DNA of 27,451 bases. It comes from JBHYGK01 sp051859045. Lineage in GTDB: Bacteria > Pseudomonadota > Gammaproteobacteria > Xanthomonadales > Xanthomonadaceae. Below the pieces are notes generated by a model. It did not search any database, was not told the origin of the DNA, and worked only from the letters and a program-made list of their open reading frames with translations. The position numbers and the translations under genes were made by a program. The stretch covers positions 1-27,451 of the forward strand of contig JBHYGK010000029.1 of assembly GCA_051859045.1 (NCBI GenBank). Direction: 5' to 3'. The first letter of the stretch is position 1, and each line of letters starts with the position of its first letter. This document shows, piece after piece, positions 16,801-22,669 of the stretch.

Positions 16801-17439
16801 GCCGAAGGGATCGGCCAGCACCGCCACCCACAGGTTGTCGAGGTCGCGCAGCAGCACGCCGCTCATGATGTAGAGCACGAAGAACGCGATGATGCCCACG
16901 TACACCGCGAGCAGGCTGCGCGTGGTCACCGCGAGCAGGGCCAGCAGCGCGCCGGTGAGCAGCAGGTTCGGCAGCACGATCACCGCGAACGCCCACAGGT
17001 AGGGCCAGCCCGAATGCGGGCCCAGCCGCTCGGGGTCGATCCAGGGCATGAAGCCGGCGACGAACAGGCCCAGCCCGAACAGCACGTAGACCATCAGGCT
17101 GCCGGCGAGGCCGGCGCCGAAGCGGCCGACCAGGAAGTCGCGCTTGCGGATCGGATGCGAGAACAGCAGGTCGGCGGTGCCGGCCTCGAAGTCGCGCAGC
17201 AGGGCCGCGGCGATGAAGATGCAGATGACGAACAGGCCCAGCACCGAGGCCAGGCCCAGGAACTGGATCAGCACCAGCGGCGCGTTGCGGTGCACGTTGC
17301 CCACCGTGCCGCCGAGCTGCACGGCGTCGGAGGAGCCCAGCGCGAACGCGAACAGGCCGAACAGGCCGGCGATCAGCCACAGCAGGGGCGAGCGCAGCTG
17401 TTCGCGCAGCTCGAAGCGGAAGAACTCGCGGATATGCAT
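13834..17439 (-). CDS. ABC-2 permease fused to an M1-type metallopeptidase domain
   Basis: A 1201-aa fusion. Residues 1 to about 570 hold some 12 hydrophobic segments in two groups of six, consistent with two ABC-2 type permease halves. Residues from about 600 to the end form a gluzincin/M1 aminopeptidase-like domain. The zinc motif is HEIAH at 938-942, with the third ligand Glu962 in VESLAQY. The classical GAMEN exopeptidase motif is absent; NTIPYSES lies in its place, and Glu915 is 23 residues before the HEXXH, close to the usual spacing. The catalytic machinery therefore looks intact, with an unusual substrate-anchoring loop. The peptidase domain should sit on one face of the inner membrane transporter, probably the periplasm. 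The ATPase gene ends 10 bases upstream, giving a complete transporter. The substrate is unknown. Fusions of this kind occur in several proteobacterial and Bacteroidetes lineages. Confidence 0.93.
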   Translation of the reverse strand: MHIREFFRFELREQLRSPLLWLIAGLFGLFAFALGSSDAVQLGGTVGNVHRNAPLVLIQFLGLASVLGLFVICIFIAAALLRDFEAGTADLLFSHPIRKRDFLVGRFGAGLAGSLMVYVLFGLGLFVAGFMPWIDPERLGPHSGWPYLWAFAVIVLPNLLLTGALLALLAVTTRSLLAVYVGIIAFFVLYIMSGVLLRDLDNLWVAVLADPFGLRALSRATRYWSAEDRNTRLPELAGYIIANRALWIAVGLGLAAAAFRFFRTDRAGTGKAWWRRGAAAATPAAARPAPRAGAGAPLRRVAPATGLALAFAQYRRLLGFDLRAVFTSVPFLVMLLFGLTNFLGAASDMGAVYGTPSRPVTSQMLVMLEGAYGWLIYVIVMFYAGELVWRERQAKLADVVDAMPVPDHLPLLAKLTTLVAVVLAFLGLGVLAAMGLQLASGEVALEPLLYLKGLGAMAVPALLVGGLALVLQVLANNKFIGYGLLIAGLVLMPLLAYFDFSDNLYTYAGGPGLPYSDLNGYGHFWIGWAWFRAYWGLFLAAALVLATAFWVRGTSTTRRERMALARARLRGPLGAMLAAFALAWVGVGAFLYWNTHVLNDYRSADEQIALQVRYERDYARYADTPQPLVTAQSIEVDLDPAERRLEIRGEVAYTNPHAEPLAEIHVQLTPEAEHPVLDLGEATLAHDDAELGYRIYRLAEPLAPGATGTLRYTMRMHDRGFGNATGQTQVVENGSFFNSFLMPSFGYSVQRTVQDRNERREQGLEPAPRMRDLDDPVGREHHYISDDGHWIDFEATFCTAPDQIGLAPGYLVREFERDGRRCFEYAMDRKILPFYAFLSARWEVTRGEYNGLPIEVYHHPAHHWNVARMIESVRDSLAYYEANFSPYQHRQVRIIEFPGYSSFAQAFPNTIPYSESIGFIADLRDPEDIDYVYYVTAHEIAHQWWAHQVISADVQGSTVMVESLAQYSALMVMEREYGREHMRRFLRAELDRYLGDRGGESREELPLYRVENQPYIHYRKGSLVFYRLREEMGEEALNRALARYIADKAYQSPPFTTTRELLAYLRAEAGETQQQVITDLFERITFYDNRVVEATARRGEGQRHVVTATVHAAKFSADGVGRETAEPVDDWMDVVVYGRTGDGSERELLRERRHVVLAPGASLALELEVDGRPYAIGIDPDNVLIDRVPADNRRDVTLARD

Positions 17440-17449
17440 GGGCGCGGCC

Positions 17450-18328
17450 TCAGGCGACGCGCGCGTGCTGGGCGAGGCGCTGGAAGTACACGTCCTCCAG
17501 GCCCGGCTCGACCGGCGCGAAGCCCTCGCCGGGATCCGCCTCGGCGTAGACGTGGATGCGCGGGCGGCCGCCGACCAGGCGGGTGGAGAGCACCTCGAAG
17601 CGCGCCTGGTGGTCGGCGAGCTGGTCCTTGTCGACGTGCTTGCGCCACACCCGGCCCTCGAGCGCGGCGATCGTGGCCAGCGGTTCGCCGCTGAGCAGCA
17701 CGCGGCCGCGGTTGATGATCGCCATCCGCGGGCAGAGGTCGGTGACGTCCTCGACGATGTGGGTGGAGAGGATCACCACCACGCTCTCGCCGATCTCGCT
17801 GAGCAGGTTGAGGAAGCGGTTGCGCTCCTCGGGGTCGAGGCCGGCGGTGGGCTCGTCGACGATGACGAGGCGCGGGTCGCCCAGCAGCGCCTGGGCGATG
17901 CCGAAGCGCTGGCGCATGCCGCCGGAATAGGTGCCCAGCTTGCGCTTGCGCGCGTCCCACAGGTTGACCTTGTGCAGCAGGGCCTCGACCACCTCGCGGC
18001 GCTCGCCGCGCTTCACCAGGCCCTTGAGGATGGCGAAGTGCTCCAGCAGGTCCTCGGCGCTGACCTTGGGGTAGACGCCGAAGTCCTGCGGCAGGTAGCC
18101 GAGGCGCCGGCGCAGCGCGTCCTTCTCGCGCAGCACGTCGATGCCGTCGAAGGTGACGCTGCCCGCGTCGGGCTCCTGCAGCGTGGCGATGGTGCGCATC
18201 AGCGAGCTCTTGCCCGCGCCGTTGGGGCCCAGCAGGCCGAACAGCCCGGTCGGGATGTCGAGCGAGATGTCGTCGAGGGCGCGGACGCCGTTGGCGTAGG
18301 TCTTGCTGAGCGCGCGGATCGTGAGCAT
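17450..18328 (-). CDS. ABC transporter ATP-binding protein (partner of the permease-peptidase)
   Basis: A 292-aa ATPase. Walker A GPNGAGKSS is at 34-42 (Lys40), the Q-loop is YLPQDFG (Gln80), the signature YSGGMRQR is at 133-140, and Walker B VIVDEP ends at Asp157-Glu158, followed by TAGLD. The switch histidine is in STHIVED. This is the CcmA/DrrA-like subfamily that pairs with ABC-2 permeases. A C-terminal extension of about 70 residues (after 220) may contact the fused permease. The ATG at 18328 was chosen because the conserved strand LTIRALSKTY begins immediately after it; the much longer open frame upstream lies antisense to the SDR gene. It is the first gene of a two-gene operon, with 10 bases to the next start. 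The promoter probably lies in the divergent gap near 18388-18404. Confidence 0.95.
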   Translation of the reverse strand: MLTIRALSKTYANGVRALDDISLDIPTGLFGLLGPNGAGKSSLMRTIATLQEPDAGSVTFDGIDVLREKDALRRRLGYLPQDFGVYPKVSAEDLLEHFAILKGLVKRGERREVVEALLHKVNLWDARKRKLGTYSGGMRQRFGIAQALLGDPRLVIVDEPTAGLDPEERNRFLNLLSEIGESVVVILSTHIVEDVTDLCPRMAIINRGRVLLSGEPLATIAALEGRVWRKHVDKDQLADHQARFEVLSTRLVGGRPRIHVYAEADPGEGFAPVEPGLEDVYFQRLAQHARVA

Positions 18329-18387
18329 GCGGGGCACCGGGGCGGAAGGAGGCGTGGCCGCATCCTCGCCCCGGCGGCCGCGCGGCG

Positions 18388-18397
18388 GCCATAGGCT
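18388..18397. promoter_or_regulatory. Overlapping divergent -10-like hexamers
   Basis: TAGGCT (18392-18397) reads on the plus strand toward the SDR gene, and TATGGC (18393-18388) reads on the minus strand toward the ABC operon. They share two bases, so the two transcripts may compete. Neither has a convincing -35. The first arm of the inverted repeat (18394-18404) overlaps this site. Confidence 0.35.
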
Positions 18398-18448
18398 GGA
18401 AGTCCCCGTGCCGGTCGTCGCGTCGCCCGCCGGGCATGACTTCCAGCC
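18394..18448. repeat. Perfect 11-bp inverted repeat, 33-base spacer, in divergent gap
   Basis: GGCTGGAAGTC (18394-18404) is matched exactly by GACTTCCAGCC (18438-18448). The pairing extends imperfectly inward through TGCCGG and CCGGGCA, and the spacer contains its own small palindrome GCCCG-C-CGGGC (18425-18435). The arms are AT-richer than the surrounding sequence and contain TTCC/GGAA. It could be a regulator-binding site for both divergent genes or an RNA hairpin in the SDR leader. I recognise no known operator family. Confidence 0.75.
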
Positions 18449-18526
18449 CTGAGCGGGAGCGCGCCCCGGGTGCAGTCTGGCCCCCGCGAGGGCGACCGCC
18501 CTCCCCGCCCGCCGCCGGAGCCCCGC

Positions 18527-19702
18527 ATGACCACCACCCGCCGCACCCTGCTGCAGCTCGGCGCCCTCGCCGCCGGCCTCGGCCTCGCCGCCCGCGGCGG
18601 CCTCGCCCACGCGCTGGCGGACGCCGCGCCCGCACCCACCCCCGCCGCCCCGCGCCCGCTGCACCTGCTGATCCTCGGCGGCACCGGCTTCATCGGCCCG
18701 CACCAGGTGCGCTACGCGCTCGCGCGCGGCCACCGCGTCACGCTGTTCAACCGCGGCCGCCGGCCGCAGGACTGGCCGGCCGAGGTCGAGGAGCTCACCG
18801 GCGACCGCGAGACCGGCGACGTCGCCGCCCTCGCCGGCCGCAGCTTCGACGCCTGCATCGACAACCCCACCAGCGTGCCGCACTGGGTGCGCGACGCCGG
18901 CGCGGTGCTGCGCGGGAACATCGGCCACTACGTGTTCGTCTCGACCCTCTCGGTCTACGCCGACACCGCCACCCCGGGCCAGGACGAGTCCGCGCCGCGC
19001 GCGAGCTACGCCGGCCCCGACGCCATGGCCGAGACGCGCGCCAGCCTCATCGCCGACATGGGCCTGTACGGCTCGCTGAAGGCCGCCTGCGAGGACGAGG
19101 CGCTGCGCGTGTACGGCGCCGACGCCACGACGATCGTGCGGCCGGGCCTGATCGTGGGCCCCGGCGACGAGACCGACCGCTTCAGCTACTGGCCGCTGCG
19201 CCTGCGCCGCGGCGGCGAGGTGCTGGCGCCGGGCGACGGCACCGACCCGGTGCAGGTGATCGACGCGCGCGACCTGGCCGAATGGACGATCCGCCTCGTC
19301 GAGGCGCGCGCCACCGGCACCTTCAACGCGATGGGCCCGGCGGCGCCGCTGGCGATGCGCGACATGCTCGGCCAGGTGCAGGCGGCCACCGGCGGCGACG
19401 CCCGGCTGACCTGGGTGCCGGTGCCCTTCCTCGCGGCGCAGCAGGTCTCGCCCTGGGGCGACATGCCGGCCTGGGTGCCGGGCAGCGGCGAGACGGCGGG
19501 CTTCGCGCGCCACCGCAACGCGCGCGCGGTGGCCGCCGGCCTGACCTTCCGGCCGATCGACGACACCGTGCGGGCGCTGCTGGCGTGGTACGACGCGCAG
19601 CCCGCGGAGCGCCGCGCCAGCGTGCGCGCCGGCATCGCCGCCGAGCGCGAGGCCGCGGTGCTGGCCGCGTGGCACGCGGCGCAGGCTTCGCCGGCGGGTT
19701 GA
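18527..19702 (+). CDS. Tat-exported extended SDR / NAD-dependent epimerase-like protein
   Basis: A 391-aa protein starting with a twin-arginine signal (TRRTLLQLGA, Arg5-Arg6, then a Gly/Ala/Leu helix to about residue 30). After an Ala/Pro linker comes a Rossmann domain with the nucleotide motif GGTGFIG at 51-57, the FNRGRR strand end typical of atypical extended SDRs (CSP41-like), and the active-site pair Tyr181-xxx-Lys185 (YGSLK). FVSTLSVY supplies the catalytic Ser/Thr strand. The family binds NAD(P) and acts on nucleotide sugars or related compounds, or has lost catalysis. Export through Tat is consistent with a protein that folds around a cofactor in the cytoplasm. The ATG at 18527 gives the Tat motif at the extreme N-terminus; a start at 18470 would bury it. 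The substrate is unknown. It is transcribed divergently from the ABC-peptidase operon. Confidence 0.88.
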   Translation: MTTTRRTLLQLGALAAGLGLAARGGLAHALADAAPAPTPAAPRPLHLLILGGTGFIGPHQVRYALARGHRVTLFNRGRRPQDWPAEVEELTGDRETGDVAALAGRSFDACIDNPTSVPHWVRDAGAVLRGNIGHYVFVSTLSVYADTATPGQDESAPRASYAGPDAMAETRASLIADMGLYGSLKAACEDEALRVYGADATTIVRPGLIVGPGDETDRFSYWPLRLRRGGEVLAPGDGTDPVQVIDARDLAEWTIRLVEARATGTFNAMGPAAPLAMRDMLGQVQAATGGDARLTWVPVPFLAAQQVSPWGDMPAWVPGSGETAGFARHRNARAVAAGLTFRPIDDTVRALLAWYDAQPAERRASVRAGIAAEREAAVLAAWHAAQASPAG

Positions 19703-19747
19703 GCCAGCGGGTTGAGCCGGCGGATCGAGCCGGCGGATCGAGGCGGG
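19696..19747. repeat. Four 13-bp tandem repeats over the SDR stop codon
   Basis: Four adjacent 13-base units occur: GGGTTGAGCCAGC (19696), GGGTTGAGCCGGC (19709), GGATCGAGCCGGC (19722) and a decayed GGATCGAGGCGGG (19735). The first contains the SDR stop codon (19700-19702). The sequence just before (19683-19695) looks like a further worn copy. Gradual divergence along the array suggests past slippage. Confidence 0.85.
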
Positions 19748-19779
19748 GCGCGTGCCGCGCCGGCGCGGTCGGCCGGCTC
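19727..19779. terminator. Candidate bidirectional terminator between SDR and phosphorylase genes
   Basis: GAGCCGGC (19727-19734) pairs with GCCGGCTC (19772-19779), the latter touching the phosphorylase stop. Between them lies a perfect 14-base palindrome, CCGCGCCGGCGCGG (19755-19768). This is the 75-base gap between convergent genes. There is no T-tract. Confidence 0.4.
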
Positions 19780-20539
19780 AGCCCGCGGCGAGGCGCCGCG
19801 CGAGCGCGGCCACGATCGCCGGGATCGGCGCGGTGGCGGCGGCGAGGTTGGCGAACACCTCCTCGAGGGTGATCGGCAGGCCGTCGCCGGCACCGGCCGC
19901 CCAGTTCGCCACCGGCGCCAGGCAGGCGTAGGGCAGCGCCAGTTCGCGCGCCAGCCCGGCCTCGGGCATGCCGGTCATGCCGACCAGGTCGCAGCCGTCG
20001 CGCCGCATCCGCGCGATCTCGGCCGCGGACTCGAAGCGCGGGCCGTTGGTGGCGCCGTAGCAGCCGCCGTCGACGCAGGCCACGCCGAGCCCGGCCGCGG
20101 CCGCCAGCAGCTGCGCGCGCAGCGCCGCGTCGTAGGGCTCGCCGAACTCGGCGTGCAGCATCGCGCCCGGCGCGTCCCAGAAGGTGTGCGCGCGGCCGTG
20201 GGTGTAGTCGACGACCTGGTCGGGCACCACCAGTGCCTGCGGCGGCGCGCGGTCGGTGATGCCGCCGACGGTGTTGATCGCCAGCACGTGGCGGGCGCCG
20301 AGCGCGTGCAGCGCCCACAGGTTGGCGCGGTAGTTGACCCGGTGCGGCGGCAGCGCGTGGCCCTCGCCGTGGCGGGCCAGGAAGGCCACCGGCACGCCGT
20401 CGAGGCGGCCGGTGCGGACCGGCGCGCTGGTCTCGCCGTACGGGGTGTCGAGGGTGTGCGCGCGCGCCTCGACCAGGCCCTCCAGCGCGTACACGCTGGT
20501 GCCGCCGATCACCGCCAGCACCGGCGCCTCGGCGCTCAC
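19778..20539 (-). CDS. S-methyl-5'-thioinosine phosphorylase (MTAP/PNP family)
   Basis: A 253-aa trimeric-type nucleoside phosphorylase. The phosphate loop IGGTSVY is at 11-17, RHGEGH at 56-61, and the family motif TNGPRFES lies near residue 165. In PVANWAAG the base-recognition position carries Asn212. Human PNP uses Asn here for 6-oxopurines, whereas MTAP uses Asp for adenine, so the enzyme should prefer methylthioinosine (or inosine/guanosine) over methylthioadenosine. This matches the P. aeruginosa enzyme that splits methylthioinosine to hypoxanthine and methylthioribose 1-phosphate. The GTG start at 20539 overlaps the hpt stop (GTGA) and is preceded by AAGGAGG, which settles the start. 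Gene order after hpt supports a role in purine and methylthio salvage. Other 6-oxopurine nucleosides remain possible. Confidence 0.9.
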   Translation of the reverse strand: MSAEAPVLAVIGGTSVYALEGLVEARAHTLDTPYGETSAPVRTGRLDGVPVAFLARHGEGHALPPHRVNYRANLWALHALGARHVLAINTVGGITDRAPPQALVVPDQVVDYTHGRAHTFWDAPGAMLHAEFGEPYDAALRAQLLAAAAGLGVACVDGGCYGATNGPRFESAAEIARMRRDGCDLVGMTGMPEAGLARELALPYACLAPVANWAAGAGDGLPITLEEVFANLAAATAPIPAIVAALARRLAAG

Positions 20540-21105
20540 GCGCCCTCCTTCAGGGCCCAGATCGCCGGCAGGTTGCGGCCCTGCTCGTGGTAGTCCATGC
20601 CGTAGCCGAACACGTAGCGGTCGGGCAGCACCACGCCCACGTAGTCCGCGGCCAGGCCCGGCACCACGCGGCCGTGGTCCTTGGTGCTCATCGCGGCGAT
20701 CCGCACCTCGGCGGCGCCGGCGGCGCGCACCTCGTCGATGATGGCGGCCAGGGTATGGCCCTCGTCGAGGATGTCGTCGACCAGGATCACCCGCTTGCCG
20801 GCGAGCTCGACCTGCGGGCGGCGCAGCCAGTGCAGCGTGCCGCCGGAGGTGGCGCCGCGGTAGCGGGTGGCGTGCAGGTAGTCGAACTCGAGGTCCAGCC
20901 CGTGCGCGCCGAGCGCCAGCGCCAGGTCGGCGGCGAACAGCATGCCGCCGTGCATGACGGTCAGGAACACCGGCCGGCTGCCGGCGAAATCGCGCGCGAT
21001 CTCGTCGGCCATCCGCGCGGTGGCCCGCAGCAGGACGTCGCGCTCGACGAGGAGGTCGCCGTGCGCGAGGGCGTAGGCCAGGGTGCTGCGGTCGGGGCTG
21101 GTCAT
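20536..21105 (-). CDS. hpt: Hypoxanthine(-guanine) phosphoribosyltransferase
   Basis: A 189-aa type I phosphoribosyltransferase. The PRPP loop is VILVDDILDEGHT, with the acidic pair Asp110-Asp111, and the pyrophosphate-loop region TVMHGGMLF is near 49-57. DRYVFGYGMDY near the C-terminus is the purine-binding hood segment typical of HPRT. The enzyme makes IMP (or GMP) from hypoxanthine (or guanine) and PRPP in the cytosol. It overlaps by four bases with the downstream methylthioinosine phosphorylase, whose product is hypoxanthine, so the pair forms two consecutive salvage steps. It starts 50 bases after the nagZ stop; no clear separate promoter was seen, so it probably shares the operon transcript. 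Confidence 0.93.
   Translation of the reverse strand: MTSPDRSTLAYALAHGDLLVERDVLLRATARMADEIARDFAGSRPVFLTVMHGGMLFAADLALALGAHGLDLEFDYLHATRYRGATSGGTLHWLRRPQVELAGKRVILVDDILDEGHTLAAIIDEVRAAGAAEVRIAAMSTKDHGRVVPGLAADYVGVVLPDRYVFGYGMDYHEQGRNLPAIWALKEGA
20544..20550 (-). promoter_or_regulatory. Strong Shine-Dalgarno for the phosphorylase, inside hpt
   Basis: AAGGAGG on the minus strand lies four bases before the GTG at 20539 and within the last codons of hpt (Lys-Glu-Gly). It is one of the best ribosome binding sites in the window and fixes a non-ATG start. Confidence 0.8.
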
Positions 21106-21155
21106 CGGGGCGGGTCGCCTGGGATCGGTGTGCGGGGAAGGAGTGCGCGCGGGGC

Positions 21156-22163
21156 TCAGCCCAGCGCGAGCGGGCGGCCGTCGAGCGCCGCGCGGGCGGC
21201 GGCGTACGCGGGCTCGCCGGCCAGCGCGTCCCAGCCCAGCGGCGCGCGGTCGAGGAGCGCGTGCAGCGCGTCGAGGCGCAGGTCGGTGCGCGCGTCCATC
21301 GCCGCCAGCGAGGCCTCCACCAGCTCGGGATGGCAGACCAGCACCGAGTCGCAGCCCGCGTCGTAGTGGGCGTGGATGCGCCCGGCCACGCCGCCGGCGC
21401 CGTGCGCCGCGGCCATGCCGATGTCGTCGCTGAACACCACGCCGGCGAAGCCCAGCTCGCCGCGCAGCAGGTCGATCCACGGCCGCGCATAGCCCGCGGC
21501 CTCGGGCGCCACGGCCGGATAGGTCACGTGCGCCATCATCACCGCCTCGGCGCCGGCGCGGATGCCGGCCGCGAAGGGCAGCAGGTCCTCGGCGCGCAGG
21601 GTGGCGAGGTCGCGCGGGTCGATGGCGTGCTCGAAGTGGGTGTCCTCGAGCACCGAGCCGTGGCCCGGGAAGTGCTTGAGGGTGGCGGCCATCCCGCCGG
21701 CGTGCAGGCCGCCGACGTAGGCCTCGGCGAACGCGGCCACCACGGCCGGCTCGGCGGAGAACGCGCGGTCGCCGATGGCGCGGTTGCCGCGGCCGAGGTC
21801 GACCACGGGCGTGTAGCTGAGGTCGAAGCCCGCGGCGCGGACCTCGCGCGCGATCAGCCAGGCGTGCTGGTGGGCCAGCGCCAGCGCGCCGTCGGGATCC
21901 ACCGCGTACAGCGCGTCGAAACCGGCCAGCGGCGGCAGCGCGCTGAAGCCCTCGCGCAGCCGCGCCACGCGGCCGCCCTCCTGGTCGACGCACAGCAGCA
22001 GCGGCTTGCCGGCGGCGGCGCGAAGCTCGGCGTTCAACGCGCCCACCTGGGCGCGGTCGACGATGTTGCGGGCGAACAGGATCACGCCGCCCACGGCGGG
22101 GTGCCGCAGCCAGGCGCGCTCGTGCGCGGCCAGGGTGGTGCCGGCGATGCCGATGACGAGCAT
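21156..22163 (-). CDS. nagZ: Beta-N-acetylhexosaminidase NagZ (peptidoglycan recycling)
   Basis: A 335-aa cytosolic GH3 enzyme. KHFPGHG is at 163-169 and is followed by EDTHFEH, which carries the Asp174-His176 dyad used as general acid/base in this family at the same numbering as the enterobacterial enzymes. The aspartate nucleophile is in FSDDIGM (Asp246-Asp247 pair). Single-domain length (about 330-345 aa) is normal for proteobacterial NagZ. It removes GlcNAc from anhydro-MurNAc peptides taken up during wall recycling; in bacteria with an AmpR/AmpC system this also produces the beta-lactamase-inducing signal, though no such genes are in the window. Its ATG shares one base with the stop of the upstream CYTH gene (TGATG). 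Confidence 0.95.
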   Translation of the reverse strand: MLVIGIAGTTLAAHERAWLRHPAVGGVILFARNIVDRAQVGALNAELRAAAGKPLLLCVDQEGGRVARLREGFSALPPLAGFDALYAVDPDGALALAHQHAWLIAREVRAAGFDLSYTPVVDLGRGNRAIGDRAFSAEPAVVAAFAEAYVGGLHAGGMAATLKHFPGHGSVLEDTHFEHAIDPRDLATLRAEDLLPFAAGIRAGAEAVMMAHVTYPAVAPEAAGYARPWIDLLRGELGFAGVVFSDDIGMAAAHGAGGVAGRIHAHYDAGCDSVLVCHPELVEASLAAMDARTDLRLDALHALLDRAPLGWDALAGEPAYAAARAALDGRPLALG

Positions 22164-22666
22164 CAGGCCTTCTCCTCGGGGGCCCAGGCGGCATACGGAT
22201 GCTCGGCCAGGGCCAGGTTGAACCAGCGGCGTTCGCCGGTGACGTCGCGCCCCAGCCAGGCCGGGCGCTCGAAGGGCTCGTCGGCGTCGGCGAGTTCGAG
22301 CTCGGCGACGACGAGGCCCTGGTTGTCGCCGGCGAACTCGTCGATCTCGAACACGTGCGGGCCGCGCTCGACGTGGTGCCGGGTCTTCTCGATCCGCCCG
22401 CCCACGCACAGCGCCAGCAGCGCCTCGGCGTCGGCGACCGGGATGGGGTACTCGAACTCCTGGCGGGTGTGGCCGAGTTCGCGCGATTTGAGGTTGAGGA
22501 ACGCGGCGTCGCCGGCGATGCGCACCCGCACCGAGGCCAGCTCGGCGCCGGAGGCCACCGCGCCGGGGGCGTTGAGGTAGCCCTGGGCCATGCGCACCGG
22601 GCGCACGGCCTCGGCGCGCCAGGCGTCGGAGGCCAGCAGGAACTTGCGCTCGATCTCGATCCCCAT
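22163..22666 (-). CDS. CYTH-domain protein (triphosphate tunnel metalloenzyme fold)
   Basis: A 167-aa single-domain protein. The N-terminal signature EIERKFL (Glu4, Glu6, Lys8) is the ExExK motif that binds metal and triphosphate. Further tunnel-wall acidic/basic strands follow: SVRVRIAGD, LNLKSREL, RQEFEYPI, VFEIDEFAG and LVVAELELAD. Bacterial single-domain CYTH proteins of this length are usually tripolyphosphatases or thiamine-triphosphatase-like hydrolases, less often class IV adenylate cyclases; the sequence alone does not decide. It lies three bases after rlmD and shares one base with nagZ (TGATG), so it is embedded in the operon. No link between its chemistry and its neighbours is obvious. 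Confidence 0.9.
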   Translation of the reverse strand: MGIEIERKFLLASDAWRAEAVRPVRMAQGYLNAPGAVASGAELASVRVRIAGDAAFLNLKSRELGHTRQEFEYPIPVADAEALLALCVGGRIEKTRHHVERGPHVFEIDEFAGDNQGLVVAELELADADEPFERPAWLGRDVTGERRWFNLALAEHPYAAWAPEEKA

Positions 22667-22669
22667 GGC

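Noticed and set aside
12511..17694. A 1727-codon open frame on the plus strand opposite the GGDEF and permease-peptidase genes
   Set aside because: Its product is a composition-driven mix of Val, Ala, His, Gln and Arg with no domain, and the opposite strand holds recognisable proteins with catalytic motifs. Long antisense frames are expected at this GC content.
18405..18526. Riboswitch or small RNA in the SDR leader
   Set aside because: Apart from the inverted repeat there is no recognisable aptamer pattern. I could not fold or search it, so only the repeat is reported.
18329..19675. N-terminal extension of the ABC ATPase frame to 741 codons
   Set aside because: It is antisense to the Tat-SDR gene. 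The ATPase domain begins right after the ATG at 18328.
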